This document shows, piece after piece, positions 1-8,714 of a stretch of DNA of 64,000 nucleotides. The position numbers and the translations under genes were made by a program. The notes under the pieces were generated by a model. That model searched no databases. It was given only the letters and a program-made list of their open reading frames with translations, and was not told where the DNA came from. Numbering within the stretch: position 1 is the first letter of the stretch; each line of letters begins with the position of its first letter. The stretch covers positions 186,001 to 250,000 of the forward strand of contig CAKQJE010000001.1 of assembly GCA_934247225.1 (NCBI GenBank), given 5' to 3'. The DNA is from an uncultured Clostridia bacterium. Its GTDB lineage: Bacteria; Bacillota; Clostridia; Christensenellales; Borkfalkiaceae.

Positions 1-1866
1 GGCTTTGGTGTTACCCGTCGAAAGAAGTTCGAAAACCTTGGGGTCGTCGTAAGTCGATTTATCGAAATCGATTTCCACGCCGTGGTTCTGCTTTATATAA
101 TCGATCGCCATTTTAATATCGGAAAGGTTTCGAAGACCCAGAAAGTCCATTTTAAGGAATCCGAGGTGTTCGAGTTCTACACCGGTATACTGGCTGGTGA
201 TATCTTCGCCGTTCCTGCCGAGCGGCATATGCTGATCGAGAATGTCCGCGCCGATTATAACGCCGCAGGCGTGAGTACTTGCCTGTCTCGGGGAGTCCTC
301 GAGTTTGGCGGCGATATCCACGACCCTTTTTATCTCGGGCGACTCGTTGTACATATTGACGAGCTCGGGAACGGAAAAATCGACTCCGTAGTCTTTCGCG
401 CCCTCTTTCGGGTGGTATTTCCCGAAGACTTTTAAAATAATGTTGGGGCGTTTCAAGTCGAATTCGTCGCCGTTGGCGTTTTTGCGGACGAGCTTGTTCG
501 GCATCGCCTTTGTAACTCTGTCGGCTTCGGAATACGAAACTTTAAGTACTCTCGCAACGTCTTTTATAGCGTTTTTAGCCGCCATTGTTCCGAAAGTTAC
601 TATTTTACAAACTCTGTTTTCGCCGTACTTTCTGCGGACGTATTCGATAACCTCCTGGCGGCGGCTATCTTCGAAGTCTACGTCGAAATCCGGTGCGGAA
701 ACACGTTCGGGGTTTAAGAAACGCTCGAAATAAAGGTCGTATTTAAGCGGATCGATGTTGGTTATGCCGATGAGGTAAGCTACTATCGAGCCTGCGCCCG
801 AGCCTCTGCCCGGTCCTACCGAAATACCCATATTTCTCGCCGCGTTTATGTAGTCCCATACGATAAGGAAGTACTCGATAAAGCCCTGCTTTTCGATAAC
901 GGCGAGTTCGCTTTCTATTCTTTCGCGGATTTCGGGCGTTTCCTTGCCGTATTTTTTCTTGATTCCGTTGTCGATGAGGTTGCGGATATAGGTTTTCGGG
1001 TCTTCGCCCGTGTCGGGGTAGTAATGCGGGAACATATAATGCCCGTAAACAAACCCGAATTTGCATTTGTCGGCAATCTCGAGAGTGGTTTCCAGAGCGT
1101 CCGGATCGTTCGGGAAAAGGCTCGCCATTTCGTCGTAACTTTTAAGGTAAAATTCGTCGTTGGGGAAGCGAAGTCTTTTCGGGTCGTCGTAGTCCGCGCC
1201 CATCTGAACGCACATTAAAACGTCTTGCGATTCGGCGTCGGAGCGTTCGAGATAATGCACGTCGTTGGTGACTACGAGCTTGATATTATATTTTTTAGCG
1301 TAAATACGCAGGTATTTGTTTACTTCGAGCTGTTCTTCGAGAAGGTGGTTTTGCATTTCGAGGTAAAAATCATCCCCGAAAAGGTTTTTGAACCATACCA
1401 CGAGCCTTTCCGCTTCGTCGAAATTTCTGTTTAAAATGGCTTGCGGAATGTCGCCCGCAAGACACGCCGAAAGGCAGATAAGCCCCTCGTGATGCGCTTC
1501 GAGCGTTTTTAAATCTATTCTTGGTTTATAATAAAACCCGTCGCGGAAAGCGATCGCGTTTAAAAGCGATATGTTTTTGTAACCCTCTTCGTTTTTGCAG
1601 AGCAGAACGAGGTGATTGAGCTTCGATTTTCCGTTTTTATAGGTAAGGTCGTCGCAAACGTAAAATTCCGTTCCGATAATAGCCTTTATGCCTTCCTTTT
1701 CGCAGGCGTCGAAAAAGTTTACCGCGCCGTACATATTCCCGTGGTCGGTTATAGCGAGCGCGGGCATACCGAGGGCTTTAGCCTTTTTCGCCGCGACGGC
1801 TATTTTCGTCGCCCCGTCGAGTATGCTGTATTCCGTATGAACGTGTAAGTGTACGAAGTTTCCCAT
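1..1866 (-). CDS. dnaE: DNA polymerase III alpha subunit (partial, 3' end outside window)
   Basis: This is the replicative polymerase catalytic subunit; only the first 622 codons lie in the window and the frame runs open off the left edge. The translation begins MGNFVHLHVHTEYSILDG, the PHP-domain signature of DnaE. It later shows GPGRGSGAGS and PDFDVDFED, matching the conserved polymerase (Pol III palm) motifs with the catalytic aspartates. The ATG at 1866-1864 is preceded on the minus strand by AAAAGGATAAA, a good ribosome-binding site. It lies 56 bp downstream of hemW in the same direction, so it may be read from the lepA-hemW transcript. The DnaE1 type (PHP domain at the N terminus, no N-terminal exonuclease insertion visible) is favoured over PolC. 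Confidence 0.95.
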   Translation of the reverse strand, partial: MGNFVHLHVHTEYSILDGATKIAVAAKKAKALGMPALAITDHGNMYGAVNFFDACEKEGIKAIIGTEFYVCDDLTYKNGKSKLNHLVLLCKNEEGYKNISLLNAIAFRDGFYYKPRIDLKTLEAHHEGLICLSACLAGDIPQAILNRNFDEAERLVVWFKNLFGDDFYLEMQNHLLEEQLEVNKYLRIYAKKYNIKLVVTNDVHYLERSDAESQDVLMCVQMGADYDDPKRLRFPNDEFYLKSYDEMASLFPNDPDALETTLEIADKCKFGFVYGHYMFPHYYPDTGEDPKTYIRNLIDNGIKKKYGKETPEIRERIESELAVIEKQGFIEYFLIVWDYINAARNMGISVGPGRGSGAGSIVAYLIGITNIDPLKYDLYFERFLNPERVSAPDFDVDFEDSRRQEVIEYVRRKYGENRVCKIVTFGTMAAKNAIKDVARVLKVSYSEADRVTKAMPNKLVRKNANGDEFDLKRPNIILKVFGKYHPKEGAKDYGVDFSVPELVNMYNESPEIKRVVDIAAKLEDSPRQASTHACGVIIGADILDQHMPLGRNGEDITSQYTGVELEHLGFLKMDFLGLRNLSDIKMAIDYIKQNHGVEIDFDKSTYDDPKVFELLSTGNTKA

Positions 1867-1922
1867 TTTATCCTTTTAATCTTAGGGTGTAATTGTGCTT
1901 TTTTGATGCGTCTGAAAAATTT

Positions 1923-3032
1923 TCAGTCCATAAAACGAATTATGATTTCGTTCTGAACGAACAGATATTCCGGTTTGATCCTTAATCCTTTTTCGTCCTC
2001 GTCGAGGTATTTTCTTACGTCCGATATCTTTTTCGCGTACTTTTCCGTGAAAACGTTTTTAAAGCGGGCGGAGTAGTCGTCGAACGAAATTCCGTCGGAA
2101 GTACGAAGCGCGAGCATGATGTATTCGAATTCGCGCTCGTCGCCCTCGATATTTTCGCTGAAAATCTCCGCGACTTTGTTTCGCATAATGCAGGCGACGT
2201 ATTCGTCGATTTTTTCGGTGTTCGTGAACCGCCTTTCGCCGATAAACGAGGAAGCCGAAACGCCGAAACCTATGTATTCGCCGCGCTTCCAATAATTGAG
2301 ATTGTGGCGCGAACGGTAACCGTCGAGGCAGAAGTTGGACACTTCGTATCTTTTATAGCCTTTTTCGGCGAGATAATTAACCGCGAAATCGTATTCGTCG
2401 GCGACTTCGTCCTCGCTCGGCAAATCTCCGTTTAAGTACCTGCCGTACATAGGCGTTCCCTCTTCGGCTTTTAAAGCGTAAGAGGAAATATGTTTCGCGC
2501 CCGAGCTTGCGGCAAGGTCGATAGCCTGTTTTATATCGTCTTTGGTCTGATTTTCAAGCCCGATCATTATGTCGACGCTGAAATTTTTGTCCTTTAAAAG
2601 TTTCGCCGCGTCGATAAAATCCTGCCTTGTGTGTATTCTTCCTATATCCCGCAAAAGGTCGTCGTTGGAAGTTTGAAGCCCCACGCTGAAACGGTTGAAA
2701 CCGATTTTTTCATAGCGGCGTACCTTTTCCTCTGTGACCGTTCCCGGGTTCATTTCTATCGTGATTTCCGCACCGTCCGCGATTTTATAGTAGTTACGTA
2801 TCTGCCGCATCGCCCCTTCGATATACTTCGGGTCGACGAAAGAAGGCGTTCCGCCGCCGAAATAAACGGTGTCGAAAACGTAGTCTTCGAGCGGTTCGCT
2901 TCTGCCTTTTATCTCCTTGTAAAGACAGGCGAAATACAAATCGCATTTTGAAAGTTCTTTTGGGTAAGAAGCGAAATCGCAGTACGCGCATTTGCTCTTG
3001 CAAAAGGGAACGTGAACGTAAATCCCGGGCAT
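1923..3032 (-). CDS. hemW: HemW, radical SAM haem chaperone (coproporphyrinogen oxidase-like)
   Basis: A 369-residue radical SAM protein. The N terminus GIYVHVPFCKSKCAYCDF holds the CxxxCxxC cluster motif (Cys11, Cys15, Cys18), followed by GGGTPSF, the SAM-binding glycine motif. HNLNYWKRGEYIGFG near residue 250 is typical of HemW rather than HemN. The family binds haem and is thought to insert it into respiratory proteins; it was long annotated as oxygen-independent coproporphyrinogen III oxidase. The ATG has an AGAGGAT ribosome-binding site. It follows lepA with a 91-bp gap that contains a copy of the dispersed repeat. The lepA-hemW order is the one known from Bacillus. Function as a chaperone is inferred from the family. 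Confidence 0.93.
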   Translation of the reverse strand: MPGIYVHVPFCKSKCAYCDFASYPKELSKCDLYFACLYKEIKGRSEPLEDYVFDTVYFGGGTPSFVDPKYIEGAMRQIRNYYKIADGAEITIEMNPGTVTEEKVRRYEKIGFNRFSVGLQTSNDDLLRDIGRIHTRQDFIDAAKLLKDKNFSVDIMIGLENQTKDDIKQAIDLAASSGAKHISSYALKAEEGTPMYGRYLNGDLPSEDEVADEYDFAVNYLAEKGYKRYEVSNFCLDGYRSRHNLNYWKRGEYIGFGVSASSFIGERRFTNTEKIDEYVACIMRNKVAEIFSENIEGDEREFEYIMLALRTSDGISFDDYSARFKNVFTEKYAKKISDVRKYLDEDEKGLRIKPEYLFVQNEIIIRFMD

Positions 3033-3082
3033 TTTTATCCTCTCTGTAATTCTGAAAGCTTGCCTGTAAACTTCACAAGCTT

Positions 3083-3110
3083 GCCTATAAGTCGATTAAC
3101 GGCACTTTTT
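3083..3110 (-). repeat. dispersed ATCGACTTATAG repeat, copy 1
   Basis: On the minus strand this 28-bp stretch is identical to copy 3 at 33952-33979; the core is TTAATCGACTTATAGGC. It sits between lepA and hemW and reads in the direction of lepA. A related fragment (GCTTGCCT) is duplicated just before it at 3060-3088. Confidence 0.8.
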
Positions 3111-3123
3111 GTTTATTATAGAC

Positions 3124-4944
3124 TTATTTGTTATCGCTGCTGTCGATTTTAAGTATCGACATAAACGCCTCGCTCGGAACTTCCACGCTGCCGAGCTGAC
3201 GCATTTTCTTTTTGCCCTCTTTCTGTTTTTCGAGAAGCTTTTTCTTTCTCGTTATATCGCCGCCGTAACACTTGGCGAGAACGTCTTTACGAAGGGCTTT
3301 GACCGTTTCTCTCGCGATGACCTTTCCGCCGATAGCCGCCTGAATGGGTATCTCGAAAAGCTGGCGGGGAATAACGTCTTTAAGTCTTTCCGCAAGCGCT
3401 CTGCCGCGGGCGTAAGCCTTGTCCTTATGAACGATGATCGAAAGCGCGTCGCAAACCTCGCCGTTTAAAAGCATATCGAGTTTTACGAGTTCGCTTTTCT
3501 GATATCCCGAAAGTTCGTAGTCGAAAGAAGCGTAACCCCTCGTGCGGCTTTTCAAACCGTCGAAAAAGTCGAAAATAATCTCGTTTAGGGGGAGAGTGTA
3601 GTTAAGTCTCACGCGCTTGGCGTCGAGATAAGTCATATCGGTGAAAACGCCGCGCTTGTCCTGGCAAAGCTCCATTATCGCGCCGACGTATTCGGGCGGG
3701 GTGAAAATATTTGCGGTTATTATCGGTTCTTCGGCGTAATCGATATACGAAACGTCGGGGAATTTGCTCGGGTTGTCGACGATAAGCATTTCGCCGTCCG
3801 TCTTGTAAATGTGGTAGGAAACGGACGGGGCGGTCGTGATTATGTCTATATCGAACTCCCTTTCTATCCTTTCCTGAATTATTTCCATATGCAGAAGCCC
3901 TAAAAATCCGCATCTGAAACCGAAGCCCAAAGCGTCGGAATTATCGGGTTCGAAAGTGAGCGAAGCGTCGTTCAATTTGAGTTTTAAAAGAGCCTCTTTT
4001 AAGTCGTTGAATTTCGAGCCGTCGAGCGGGTAAATACCCGAAAACACGACGGGCTGAACTTTTTTATAACCGTGAAGGGGAGCGGGCGCGGGATTGTTTG
4101 CGTCCGTAATCGTGTCGCCCACGGCGATGTCTTCTATGCTTTTGATGCTTGCGGAGATATAGCCTACTTCGCCCGCGGAAAGTGATTTTTTCGGTTTAAG
4201 CCCCGGGTTGAACGTGCCTACTTCGGTAACGTCGAACTGCTTGCTTCCCGCAAACGTCTTTATTCTCGTACCCGCGCCTACGGTTCCGTCCATAATTCTC
4301 ACAAAGCATATAACGCCTTTGAAATTATCGTAATAACTATCGAAAATAAGGGCTTTGAGCGGTGCGTCGTCGTCGCCTTTCGGCGGCGGAATAAGCGAAA
4401 CTATCTGTTCCAAAACCTGATCGATGTTTATTCCGTTTTTGGCGGAAATCCTCGGAGCGTTGCTGCCGTCAAGCCCGATTACGTCCTCGATTTCTTTCGC
4501 CGTCTCGTCGGGGTCTGCCGAAGCAAGGTCGATTTTATTGATTACGGGAACGATTTCAAGATTGTTATCAAGCGCGAGATAACAGTTTGCGAGGGTTTGT
4601 GCCTCGATACCTTGCGTCGCGTCCACGATAAGTATCGCGCCTTCGCACGCGGCGAGAGAACGGGAAACCTCGTAAGTGAAGTCGACGTGTCCGGGGGTGT
4701 CGATAAGATTGAAAATATAATCCTGCCCGTCCTTGGCTTTATATGCCATTCTCACGGGCGTAAGTTTTATGGTTATGCCTCTTTCTCTTTCGAGGTCCAT
4801 AGAGTCGAGAAGCTGGTCTTCCATATCTCTTTCGGCAACCTGACCCGTAAGTTCCATAATTCTGTCCGCCAGAGTGGATTTTCCGTGGTCGATATGCGCT
4901 ATTATGCAAAAGTTTCTGATATTGTTCTTGGTCGTTATCGCCAT
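3124..4944 (-). CDS. lepA: Elongation factor 4 (LepA), ribosomal back-translocase GTPase
   Basis: A 606-residue translational GTPase that matches LepA in length and sequence. The G1 motif is AHIDHGKST at the N terminus, followed by RERGITIK (switch I), DTPGH (G3) and NKID (G4). The C terminus carries the LepA-specific basic domain ending in GDITRKKKLLEKQKEGKK. LepA acts on the 70S ribosome in initiation or elongation quality control. The start is preceded by GAGGA. A sigma-A promoter match lies at 5049-5077. It is the first gene of a minus-strand run lepA-hemW-dnaE. Confidence 0.97.
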   Translation of the reverse strand: MAITTKNNIRNFCIIAHIDHGKSTLADRIMELTGQVAERDMEDQLLDSMDLERERGITIKLTPVRMAYKAKDGQDYIFNLIDTPGHVDFTYEVSRSLAACEGAILIVDATQGIEAQTLANCYLALDNNLEIVPVINKIDLASADPDETAKEIEDVIGLDGSNAPRISAKNGINIDQVLEQIVSLIPPPKGDDDAPLKALIFDSYYDNFKGVICFVRIMDGTVGAGTRIKTFAGSKQFDVTEVGTFNPGLKPKKSLSAGEVGYISASIKSIEDIAVGDTITDANNPAPAPLHGYKKVQPVVFSGIYPLDGSKFNDLKEALLKLKLNDASLTFEPDNSDALGFGFRCGFLGLLHMEIIQERIEREFDIDIITTAPSVSYHIYKTDGEMLIVDNPSKFPDVSYIDYAEEPIITANIFTPPEYVGAIMELCQDKRGVFTDMTYLDAKRVRLNYTLPLNEIIFDFFDGLKSRTRGYASFDYELSGYQKSELVKLDMLLNGEVCDALSIIVHKDKAYARGRALAERLKDVIPRQLFEIPIQAAIGGKVIARETVKALRKDVLAKCYGGDITRKKKLLEKQKEGKKKMRQLGSVEVPSEAFMSILKIDSSDNK

Positions 4945-5048
4945 TTATCGTCCTCGCTTTTAAAAAGTAAGTTCGGTTGAGTCGAATATTCGTTTGCCGC
5001 CGCTTTTTCTTCGGGCGGTTTGATTTATAATAAAAATACTCAGAATAT

Positions 5049-5077
5049 ATTATATACAAAGCGGGAGAAAAAATCAA
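5049..5077 (-). promoter_or_regulatory. sigma-A type promoter for lepA-hemW
   Basis: On the minus strand TTGATT (5077-5072), a 17-bp spacer, and TATAAT (5054-5049). It lies 105 bp upstream of the lepA start. Confidence 0.6.
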
Positions 5078-5104
5078 GTTTTTTAAGCCCGACCCCGAAA
5101 AGAT

Positions 5105-5133
5105 TTGACAAACTTCGGGTTCGGGTTTATAAT
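5105..5133 (+). promoter_or_regulatory. consensus sigma-A promoter for the GDPD gene
   Basis: TTGACA (5105-5110), exactly 17 bp, TATAAT (5128-5133): a perfect consensus. It leaves an expected leader of only about 12 bases before the ATG at 5153. It also rules out an earlier TTG start at 5105, which is the -35 box itself. Confidence 0.8.
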
Positions 5134-5152
5134 CTCGGCGGAGAGAAGGGAA

Positions 5153-5884
5153 ATGAGACAAAGAATAGACGAAAATTATTGGCTTTTGAAAACGCCCGTG
5201 GCGCACAGAGGCTTGCACGACAAAGAAAACGGAATACCCGAAAACAGCTTCAAAGCGTACGAAGCGGCGATAGAAAACGGTTACCCCATAGAAATGGACG
5301 TTCAGCTCACTTCGGATAACGCTCTCGTCTGTTTTCACGACGATAATTTAGAGCGTATGACGGGCGTGGACTCGCTTATATGGGATAAAACTCTCGCGGA
5401 GATCGAAAGCCTTTCGCTTGACGGAACGGCAGAGAAAATTCCGCTTTTCGACGACTTTTTGAAATTCGTGAACGGCAGAACGCCGATCGTCATCGAGCTT
5501 AAATCGCAAAGAACGAAAGGGGTTATCGTCGACGAGGTTATAAAAAGGCTCGACGGCTACAAGGGCGATTTCGTAGTTCAGTCCTTCGACCCGTTCATTA
5601 TGCGCGAGTTCAGAAAAAAACGCCCGGATTTTATCAGGGGGCAGCTTATCGACAAGGGCAGACACAAACAGCTTTCCTATTTTGCGGACAAGCTTCTCGG
5701 TATGGCGTTTTTCAATTTTACCGTCAAACCGGATTTTATGAATATGAACGTGGAGTATATCCCCGTTTCGAAAAGAATGAGCAAAAACAGACGGGTTATA
5801 ACCTGGACTATCCGTAATGACGAGGATAGAAAGAAGGCGGAAAAATTTGCCGACAATTACATTTTCGAGATAATAAGACCGTGA
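5153..5884 (+). CDS. glycerophosphodiester phosphodiesterase family protein
   Basis: A 243-residue cytoplasmic protein of the GDPD (UgpQ/GlpQ) family, which hydrolyses glycerophosphodiesters to glycerol-3-phosphate and an alcohol. VAHRGLHDKENGIPENS provides the HR and E/N motif, EMDVQLTSDNALVCFHDD the ExD and HD metal and catalytic residues, and VIELKSQ the next metal-binding Glu and Lys. No signal peptide is present, so it is intracellular. The start at 5153 follows GAGAAGGG; the consensus promoter at 5105-5133 excludes an upstream start. It appears monocistronic. A dispersed repeat copy lies downstream at 5918-5934. Confidence 0.88.
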   Translation: MRQRIDENYWLLKTPVAHRGLHDKENGIPENSFKAYEAAIENGYPIEMDVQLTSDNALVCFHDDNLERMTGVDSLIWDKTLAEIESLSLDGTAEKIPLFDDFLKFVNGRTPIVIELKSQRTKGVIVDEVIKRLDGYKGDFVVQSFDPFIMREFRKKRPDFIRGQLIDKGRHKQLSYFADKLLGMAFFNFTVKPDFMNMNVEYIPVSKRMSKNRRVITWTIRNDEDRKKAEKFADNYIFEIIRP

Positions 5885-5917
5885 CGAAACGGTTTTAAAA
5901 AATAGACAAAATACACC

Positions 5918-5934
5918 GATAATCGACTTATAGG
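5918..5934 (+). repeat. dispersed ATCGACTTATAG repeat, copy 2
   Basis: GATAATCGACTTATAGGC-type copy, about 34 bp past the stop of the GDPD gene and reading in its direction, upstream of copA. Confidence 0.75.
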
Positions 5935-5987
5935 CTTACTTTTTAAGTTTAATGTCGTAATTTTCGGGGCTGAAAAGGAGTTTAAGG

Positions 5988-8567
5988 ATGAAAAAACAGT
6001 TTTCCGTAAGCGGAATGACTTGTTCCGCCTGTTCGGCAAGAGTCGAAAGATGCGTTAGAGCGGTGGAGGGGGTAACCGATTGCACGGTCAACCTTATCAC
6101 GGGCGCGCTTTCGGTTGAAATGAGCGAGGACGTCTCCGCAAAAATTATGTCCGCCGTGGTAAACGAGGGCTACAAAATCAAGGAGGGCGTTTCGCTTAAA
6201 CGCGGAAGAGAAAGAGAACACGCTTTGAAAAAGCGGCTTCTGATTTCCGTTCCGCTTATGATTTTCCTTATGTATATATCGATGGGACCGATGATAGGCA
6301 TTCCCGTTCCGCCGATATTCAACGCAATGGAAATGAAATATCAGCTTTACGCCTCTTTGGCGCAGGCGATACTGACGCTCGCCGTCATAATTGTCAATTT
6401 CGACTATTTCAAAGTCGGGTTTAAAAAGCTTTTCGGGTTGCATCCCAATATGGATTCGCTCGTAGCGTTAGGCGCAACCGCATCGTTTTTGTACGGTATT
6501 TATACTATCGTAATGATAGCGATCGGACATTTCACCGAAAATCACGAGCTTATGATTGAGTATATGGATAACCTCTATTTCGAGGGCGCGGCTACCATTT
6601 TAACGCTGATAACCGTAGGAAAATATCTCGAAGAGAAATCCAAAAACAAAACGATGGGTTCGGTTGAAAAGCTTTTGGGGCTTGCTCCCGACACGGCTGT
6701 CGTTTTAGTTGACGGCGAGGAAAAGGAAATCAAAATCGCCGAGCTAAAAAAAGGTGACGTCGTAGTTTTAAAGGACGGTTCGCATATCCCGTGCGACTGC
6801 GTTATCGTAAGCGGCGGCGGCTGGGCGGATCAGTCCGCGATAACGGGCGAAAGCGTTCCCGTTTATAAAGACGTAGGCGAAAAACTCGTAACGGGTACTG
6901 TTTTTTCGGGCGGTTATGCTACTGCCGAAGCCGTTTCCGTTGGCGAAGACACGACGTTATATAAGATAGTAAAACTCGTCGAGGACGCGAACTCCACGAA
7001 AGTGCCTATCGCAAAGCTTGCCGATAAGGTCGCGGGGATTTTCGTTCCGTCGGTTATAGGCATTGCGATCGTGACCTTTATCGTGTGGCTTTTAATCGGT
7101 TCGGGTGCGGATACCGCTTTGAACAACGCCGTCAGCGTGCTTGTCGTTTCCTGCCCTTGCGCGCTTGGGCTCGCGACTCCCGCCGCGCTTATGGCGGGTA
7201 CGGGCAAAGCCGCGGAGTACGGTATACTTATCAAAAGCGGCGAAGCTTTGCAGAAAACCGAATCGATTAACGCTGTTGTTTTGGATAAAACGGGCACGAT
7301 AACTTACGGAAAACCCGAAATAAGCGGGATCGAAACGGCGGAAGGCATAGACAGAAATTATTTCCTTTCTATGTGCGCTTCGCTTGAAAAAATGAGTTCT
7401 CACGTTCTCGGTAAACCCGTTATCGAGCTTGCCGAAAAGGAAGGGATAGAATTTAAACCCGTGGAGAATTTCGAAGCGGTTAAAGGTCTCGGCATAAAAG
7501 GCGAGATAGACGGCAAAAAACTGCTTCTCGGAAACCTTCGTTTCGTGAGCGAAAGCGGCTCCGATAGTAGCTTTGAAAACGGCTCAGCGAGCGAACAAAG
7601 CGAAATCGTGAAACGCTCTGAAAAAGAGGTCGGCGCAACGGTGCTTTATCTTTCGATCGACTCGCAAATAGCGGGCTATATGTCGATTAAAGACCAAATC
7701 AAGCCTTCGAGCAGAGAAGCGGTAAGCGAGCTTAAAGCTATGGGAAAACAGGTCGTTATGCTTACGGGCGATAACGAATCGGCGGCGAAATCGGTTGCGG
7801 ACGAACTCGGAATCGAGTATAAAGCCGAGGTTTTGCCGAATACTAAATACGAGGTTGTTTCCGAGCTTCAAAGCGAAGGCAAAAAGGTTATGATGGTCGG
7901 CGACGGCGTGAACGACGCTCCCGCTCTTACCAAAGCGGACGTGGGCGCGGCGATCGGCGCGGGTACCGATATTGCTATCGACAGCGCGGACGTAGTTCTG
8001 ATAAAGAACGATTTAACCGACGTCGTGAAGTGTTTAAAGCTCGGCTCCAAAGTTATGCTTAACATAAAGGAAAATCTTTTCTGGGCGTTTTTCTATAATG
8101 CTGTGCTTATCCCGATAGCGTGCGGGGCGTTTACAGCCGTCGGCGTAACGTTGAACCCGATGTTCGCTTCTCTTGCGATGAGCCTTTCGAGCGTATGCGT
8201 TGTCGGAAACGCTTTGAGATTACGCCTTGTCAAGTTTAAAAAATCGGCGGAAGACGGGAAGGAGTATCCCGAAAAAACGCCGTCCGCCCGCTCCGAAAGC
8301 GAAATAAAAGCGGAAGCGGCGGCTAAAATATCCGAAAAAGAAGGAGAAAAGAAAATGAAAGAAGTTAAAGCGACTGTTTATATAGACGGTATGATGTGCG
8401 AACACTGCAAAAAGAGAGTCGAGGGCGTTTTGAAAAATCTTGGTCTGGACGCGGAAGTCGAACTTGAAAACAAGCGCGCCGTGGTTTACGGCGGAGATAT
8501 CGACGAAGCCGAAATAAAATCCGCGATAGAAGCCGCGGGTTACGATTTCAAATCGATCGAAAAATAA
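5988..8567 (+). CDS. copA: copper-translocating P1B-type ATPase with C-terminal CopZ-like domain
   Basis: An 859-residue Cu(I) export ATPase. An N-terminal heavy-metal domain has GMTCSAC (residues 9-15). The core shows TGES (about 284), the intramembrane CPC in SCPCALGLATPAAL (about 387), the phosphorylated Asp in DKTGTIT (about 432) and GDGVNDAPAL (about 638). After the last membrane helices a charged linker (about residues 745-789) leads to a second heavy-metal domain with GMMCEHC (about residue 800). This places a CopZ-like chaperone domain at the C terminus, which is unusual. The start has an AAAAGGAG site. An internal AAGGAG and ATG at 8341-8357 could give a separate 70-residue product. 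No CsoR or CopY gene is next to it. Confidence 0.95.
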   Translation: MKKQFSVSGMTCSACSARVERCVRAVEGVTDCTVNLITGALSVEMSEDVSAKIMSAVVNEGYKIKEGVSLKRGREREHALKKRLLISVPLMIFLMYISMGPMIGIPVPPIFNAMEMKYQLYASLAQAILTLAVIIVNFDYFKVGFKKLFGLHPNMDSLVALGATASFLYGIYTIVMIAIGHFTENHELMIEYMDNLYFEGAATILTLITVGKYLEEKSKNKTMGSVEKLLGLAPDTAVVLVDGEEKEIKIAELKKGDVVVLKDGSHIPCDCVIVSGGGWADQSAITGESVPVYKDVGEKLVTGTVFSGGYATAEAVSVGEDTTLYKIVKLVEDANSTKVPIAKLADKVAGIFVPSVIGIAIVTFIVWLLIGSGADTALNNAVSVLVVSCPCALGLATPAALMAGTGKAAEYGILIKSGEALQKTESINAVVLDKTGTITYGKPEISGIETAEGIDRNYFLSMCASLEKMSSHVLGKPVIELAEKEGIEFKPVENFEAVKGLGIKGEIDGKKLLLGNLRFVSESGSDSSFENGSASEQSEIVKRSEKEVGATVLYLSIDSQIAGYMSIKDQIKPSSREAVSELKAMGKQVVMLTGDNESAAKSVADELGIEYKAEVLPNTKYEVVSELQSEGKKVMMVGDGVNDAPALTKADVGAAIGAGTDIAIDSADVVLIKNDLTDVVKCLKLGSKVMLNIKENLFWAFFYNAVLIPIACGAFTAVGVTLNPMFASLAMSLSSVCVVGNALRLRLVKFKKSAEDGKEYPEKTPSARSESEIKAEAAAKISEKEGEKKMKEVKATVYIDGMMCEHCKKRVEGVLKNLGLDAEVELENKRAVVYGGDIDEAEIKSAIEAAGYDFKSIEK
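8341..8567 (+). other. possible internal translation start giving a free CopZ-like 70-residue protein
   Basis: AAGGAG at 8341-8346 is followed after 8 bases by an in-frame ATG at 8355. The product would be residues 790-859 of CopA, starting MKEVKATVYIDGMMCEHC. This is a complete ferredoxin-like heavy-metal domain of the usual CopZ length. The sequence shows the site directly; that it is used is inference. Confidence 0.45.
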
Positions 8568-8588
8568 TATAAAAATCAAAGTCAACCG

Positions 8589-8616
8589 AAATCGCCGACC
8601 GTCCGTCGGCGATTTT
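8589..8616 (+). terminator. intrinsic terminator after copA
   Basis: Perfect 11-bp stem AAATCGCCGAC / GTCGGCGATTT with a 5-base loop, followed by T-rich sequence. Confidence 0.75.
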
Positions 8617-8656
8617 GTGATTTTTGGGTGTATGCGAAAATTTATTGTCAAAACGA

Positions 8657-8686
8657 TTGTTTTCTATTTTGATTATATGTTATAAT
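8657..8686 (+). promoter_or_regulatory. extended -10 promoter for the YwaF-like gene
   Basis: TTGTTT (8657-8662), 18-bp spacer, TGTTATAAT with TATAAT at 8681-8686. Confidence 0.55.
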
Positions 8687-8714
8687 TTCTATTATTTCAC
8701 CAAAGAGGTTTATT

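Noticed and set aside
1..1866. Several plus-strand open frames of 60-120 codons over the left end
   Set aside because: All lie antisense to the dnaE coding frame, which is long, conserved and open to the window edge.
5105..5152. TTG start for the GDPD gene at 5105
   Set aside because: The TTG is the -35 box of a perfect promoter whose transcript starts downstream of it.
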